From positions 1 to 23,951 of the IMG/VR virus record IMGVR_UViG_3300022693_000718: a DNA stretch of 23,951 nucleotides. The stretch is one strand, 5' to 3'. The position numbers and the translations under genes were made by a program. This document shows, in pieces, positions 22,001-23,951 of this stretch; position 1 is the stretch's first letter, and every line of letters starts with the position of its first letter. Source of the stretch: a virus. The notes beneath the pieces are model-generated. The model was given only the letters and a program-made list of their open reading frames with translations, was not told where the DNA came from and did no database searches.

Positions 22001-22601
22001 CACGTCAGCAAAATACGTCGATCCGAAGACTCTCATTCCTTGGGAGAATAATCCACGCAATAACGATGCTGCCGTTAGCAATCTCAAAAAAGCAATAGAA
22101 CTCTTTGGATTCACGTCTCCGATCATTGTTCGCAAACAAACGAATCAAGTCATTGCGGGGCATACCAGATTGAAGGCTGCGCTCTCTCTCGACTTGAAGG
22201 TTGTTCCTGTGCGCTTCATCGAGATCAGCGAAAGCCAAGCACGCCAACTAGCCATTGCCGATAACAAGATCGGGGAAATCGCAACGTGGAATGACGATGA
22301 GCTTGCGAAGCAGTTTGAACTGATCAAGGAAGAAATGGAAGACTTCGATTTCAATGACATCGGATTTACAGATGAAGAGGTCGATGCAATGGTGAGGGCA
22401 GACTTCGATGTGATTGGCGATTCTTATGGTGAAGAGGAAGCAGAGTCAGAGCAGCCTGGACTGACAAAGATCGCATTTACTGTCCCCTCCGACTTTGCAG
22501 ATGAAGCCATGAGTGCAGTCAAGAAGTATCTCGATGATGCATTGCCTGATTTGTCGATTCACATCTCAGCAACTGAGATTAAAACGAAGACGTTTCATTG
22601 A
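21990..22601 (+). CDS. ParB/Srx-domain protein
   Basis: A 203-residue protein starting at the ATG at 21990 after AAAGGAAAA; the longer frame is rejected. The N-terminal ParB-type domain is clear: DPKTLIPWENNPRNNDAAVS, then SPIIVRKQTNQVIAGHTRLK and ESQARQLAIADNKIGEIATW. In phages this domain is often joined to a DNA methyltransferase, but no methyltransferase motifs follow here. The second part is acidic (GDSYGEEEAESEQPGL) and ends in a small alpha-beta region. It may bind or nick DNA, or bind CTP. Its partner, if any, lies outside this window. Confidence 0.8.
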   Translation: MVNDTSAKYVDPKTLIPWENNPRNNDAAVSNLKKAIELFGFTSPIIVRKQTNQVIAGHTRLKAALSLDLKVVPVRFIEISESQARQLAIADNKIGEIATWNDDELAKQFELIKEEMEDFDFNDIGFTDEEVDAMVRADFDVIGDSYGEEEAESEQPGLTKIAFTVPSDFADEAMSAVKKYLDDALPDLSIHISATEIKTKTFH

Positions 22602-22801
22602 GAAACATCTGAGTGTCAGCATTCCAGTTCTGAAAGTCTGGCGTGTCTGGTCGAATCGCTCAAAGGAGCTTACGACGAAAGATATTCGAGAGAAGATATC
22701 TCGGAGAAAAGAAATACTCACTAATAGGGGGGGTGGGGGTGTTGAAGAAAAAAAGCACTCAGAAAAATGACTCAGAATCTGAGCGGAAAGGGTTTGAAGA
22801 A
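22602..22801 (+). other. Ambiguous stretch with G7 and A7 runs after the ParB-like gene
   Basis: This 200-base gap has no ATG-, GTG- or TTG-started gene I can defend. All three forward frames are open for long parts. One (from TGAGAA at 22599 on) gives an acidic helix ending EDISEKRNTH. Another gives KVWRVWSNRSKELTTKDIRE. A G7 run (22727-22733), a G5 run and an A7 run (22748-22754) lie close together. AAAGGAG at 22662-22668 is a good ribosome binding site with no proper start after it. It could be a decayed gene, a gene with a frameshift, or a sequencing error in the homopolymers. Confidence 0.5.
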
Positions 22802-23041
22802 ATGGTCACGGATTTCATAGACAACACCAAGAAAAAATTGGGTATCGAAGAGATGGTTGTCACAACTGTGCGTCTTGATGAACGAAGAAATTTCTGGTCC
22901 GTATATCCATCCCTTTACGATGATGGCTGCATCGTGGAAAGTGGCGACTTGGTGCTGGCAGTGGGAAGCCTCAGAGCGGCAAAATCTCTGATCGTCGCGT
23001 TGAAATACGCGGTGGAAATGCTGGAGAATAACGAGGGTTAA
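22802..23041 (+). CDS. Small hypothetical protein at the end of the replication operon
   Basis: A 79-residue protein of unknown function. The start is the ATG at 22802, nine bases after AAAGGG; an in-frame TTG at 22742 would add a charged KKKSTQKND extension. It has a helical N-terminus (MVTDFIDNTKKKLGIEEM), a strand with FWSVYPSLYDDG and a C-terminal helix (RAAKSLIVALKYAVEMLENN). There is no membrane span or known catalytic motif. It is probably the last gene transcribed before the terminator at 23563-23604. Confidence 0.6.
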   Translation: MVTDFIDNTKKKLGIEEMVVTTVRLDERRNFWSVYPSLYDDGCIVESGDLVLAVGSLRAAKSLIVALKYAVEMLENNEG

Positions 23042-23244
23042 TTCTCCTGCGTTTTCTTCGGCCTTTGCTGGGCGATCCTGACTGGATTTTTTGCTTGAGC
23101 GATGCGGTAGGATTCTTCGCGAATTGAAGGGCTCAAAAAAAATGTTCAGGAATTCTGAATGATCAGGGAATTTTCCGTTTGTTCTAATTTGAGAATAAAT
23201 TTTCGGGGGTCAAGGTTCTAATATTGACGTGAAATCGGTAAAAT

Positions 23245-23333
23245 GAAAATGAAAGTCATTTTCAATTAGAATTTTTAATGGAAATGAAAGTCGTTTTCAA
23301 TTAGAATTTTCATTGAAAATGAAAGTCGTTTTC
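23245..23333. repeat. Three tandem 35-bp repeats with Fur-box-like palindromes
   Basis: Copies begin at 23245, 23280 and 23315, exactly 35 bases apart; the third is truncated after its first 21 bases. Each opens with a 19-mer of dyad symmetry. Copy 1 is GAAAATGAAAGTCATTTTC, with perfect 8-bp arms around AAG; copies 2 and 3 differ from it at two and one positions. Copy 1 matches the classical Fur box GATAATGATAATCATTATC at 15 of 19 positions, copy 3 at 14 and copy 2 at 13. The 16-base connector includes ATTAGAATTTT. These could be replication iterons or repressor operators. Confidence 0.85.
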
Positions 23334-23497
23334 AAAAAGCGGATTTGCGCGATGGCACCGGCAGATTTTGAGTGTGGTGATTTCCCCATAGCATCCATAT
23401 CCAGCGTAAATCGACCATAAAATGGTCAATTGACTGGATTCCGAGATCTTAAATTGTGAGCGTCCTGTGAATTTCTGTCTTGATCTACTCCCTCCGT

Positions 23498-23533
23498 TTG
23501 ACAAATCGAAACTAATCGGTAGTTTTGATTTGT
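23498..23533 (+). promoter_or_regulatory. TTGACA box and imperfect hairpin before the terminator
   Basis: A consensus TTGACA lies at 23498-23503, but the best -10 at 16-base spacing is the poor TAGTTT (23520-23525). ACAAATCGAAACT (23501-23513) and AGTTTTGATTTGT (23521-23533) form a 13-bp stem with one mismatch and a 7-base loop. There is no T-tract after it. It may be an operator over a weak promoter, or part of a short RNA ending at the terminator downstream. Confidence 0.4.
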
Positions 23534-23562
23534 GATTTCCTTTGTGTTTGGGTGAGCGATAG

Positions 23563-23604
23563 AGCGCCGCAGTCTGCCCTCTCTGACTGCGGCGCTTTAT
23601 TTTC
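23563..23604 (+). terminator. Intrinsic terminator of the rightward operon
   Basis: AGCGCCGCAGTC (23563-23574) and GACTGCGGCGCT (23585-23596) form a perfect 12-bp GC-rich stem with a 10-base loop, followed by TTATTTTCT. The T-rich side is on the plus strand, so it stops rightward transcription just before the convergent gene, whose stop codon lies in the T-tract. The minus-strand side lacks a T-run and is not a good terminator for that gene. Confidence 0.85.
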
Positions 23605-23951
23605 TATCGGCTGGGGTGTATATCCGGTTCAGTTTTTTGACTCGCTTGAGAAGTGACACTCTAGAGCGTCGCTTTCCGGCATCGTAAAGCATCCGCCAGA
23701 TCCGCGTGTACCGACTGCCGGATTGGAATTCTTCGTAGCGTTCGATGTGCATCGATAGTCCAAGTTCTTTTGCCTCTAGATCAGTCTGCTTGCAGGAATC
23801 AAACTCAGAGCATCCGCTTGGCCTTGCTTCGTAGATCGAGCATCGACCGGATTTGAAATGAATGCAATAACCCTTCAGCGTAGATTTGAGCGCGAGGGTT
23901 GGAATGTCGATTTGCTCTCCGGTTCGAGTGTTCTTGATGCTTGCGCCAGCC
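23597..23951 (-). CDS. YkgJ-like cysteine-cluster protein (5' end outside the window)
   Basis: The minus-strand frame is open from the window edge (first full codon at 23950-23948) to a TAA at 23597-23599, giving 117 visible C-terminal residues. It contains GYCIHFKSGRCSIYEARPSG, followed by CSEFDSCK. This is the GxCxIYxxRPxxCxxF.C pattern of YkgJ-family proteins, thought to bind zinc or an iron-sulfur cluster through clustered Cys. The rest is a basic helical tail (YTRIWRMLYDAGKRRSRVSL). The N-terminal Cys residues of the cluster would lie outside the window. It runs convergent to the replication operon and may begin another leftward unit. Function in phages is unknown. Confidence 0.72.
   Translation of the reverse strand, partial: AGASIKNTRTGEQIDIPTLALKSTLKGYCIHFKSGRCSIYEARPSGCSEFDSCKQTDLEAKELGLSMHIERYEEFQSGSRYTRIWRMLYDAGKRRSRVSLLKRVKKLNRIYTPADRK

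Larger units (their letters stand above)
23042..23562. other. Noncoding region with repeats (no gene seen)
   Basis: No convincing coding region lies here on either strand; the open frames are short and out of character. The middle (about 23140-23340) is clearly AT-rich. The region holds four TTCTAAT/ATTAGAA heptamers, the three-copy 35-bp repeat array, a 10-bp palindrome GTCAATTGAC near 23425, a TTGACA box and an imperfect hairpin. It could be a replication origin, a control region or a long untranslated trailer with a small RNA. Confidence 0.6.

Noticed and set aside
22749-22755. A AAA AAG as a programmed -1 frameshift site
   Set aside because: In the frame where it is in phase, the -1 product ends after about 23 codons and the upstream frame has no start, so programmed use is not supported.
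23245-23333. CRISPR-like array of 35-bp repeats
   Set aside because: The whole 35-base unit is repeated, including the part that would be a spacer. There are only two full copies and no cas genes.
1-23951. tRNA or rRNA genes
   Set aside because: No cloverleaf-like or rRNA-like segment was noticed in the gaps, which are nearly all shorter than 200 bases; a tRNA search program would settle this.

Overview
This window is part of the genome of a tailed bacteriophage or prophage. It is almost certainly a siphovirus of a Gram-negative host. The evidence is an ordered tail-morphogenesis block, a lysis block containing a lipoprotein with a lipobox, and a compact replication and recombination block. 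Genes are tightly packed with ATGA, TGATG and TAATG overlaps. Base composition is about half GC, with some visibly AT-richer patches. No terminase, portal, capsid or integrase gene lies inside the window, so I cannot say whether the phage is temperate. The host is not identifiable. The tail gene order (tail tube, GTA-gp10-like chaperone, DUF2376-like chaperone, tape measure, DUF1833-like, NlpC/P60, TipJ) resembles the tail modules of gene transfer agents and lambda-like phages of Pseudomonadota.

Layout. 1-4755 (+) holds the end of a neck or tail-completion gene, the tail tube protein, two tail assembly chaperone frames that must be joined by a -1 frameshift, the tape measure, two small distal-tail proteins and an NlpC/P60 peptidase. 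4737-14098 (+) holds a 1664-residue TipJ/J-type host-specificity protein with apparent inserted domains, a tail fibre, and four accessory structural or hypothetical proteins. 14099-15543 (+) is a lysis-type cassette: small membrane proteins, an M15-type peptidase endolysin and a lipoprotein. 15545-16323 is a small insert with a leftward winged-helix-like protein and an AT-rich rightward membrane protein. 16355-18791 (-) is a leftward recombination operon, in transcription order Sak4-like ATPase, DUF669 protein with an SSB-like acidic tip, a terminator-like hairpin, a Cas4/RecB-type nuclease and a small phage protein. 18792-18952 is a divergent control region with a palindromic operator candidate.

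18953-23041 (+) is a rightward replication operon: Cro-like repressor, replication-initiator-like protein, DnaB/RecA-type helicase, RuvC-like resolvase, HNH endonuclease, a MazG-like helical protein, a ParB-domain protein, and a small protein after an ambiguous 200-base stretch. 23042-23596 has no convincing gene. It carries a three-copy 35-bp repeat array with Fur-box-like palindromes, nested inverted heptamers, a hairpin and a strong rightward terminator. The window ends inside a leftward cysteine-rich YkgJ-like gene that has no start in the window.

How it works together (inference from family knowledge). The rightward block initiates and drives replication. The leftward block supplies annealing or recombination functions (ATPase, ssDNA-binding protein, exonuclease), and RuvC/HNH process branched DNA. 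The late rightward block builds the tail and lyses the cell. The points most worth checking are the 23.2-kb repeat array, the hairpin placed directly against the nuclease ribosome binding site, the unorthodox frameshift window, the domain insertions in TipJ, and the decayed duplicate of the endolysin start.
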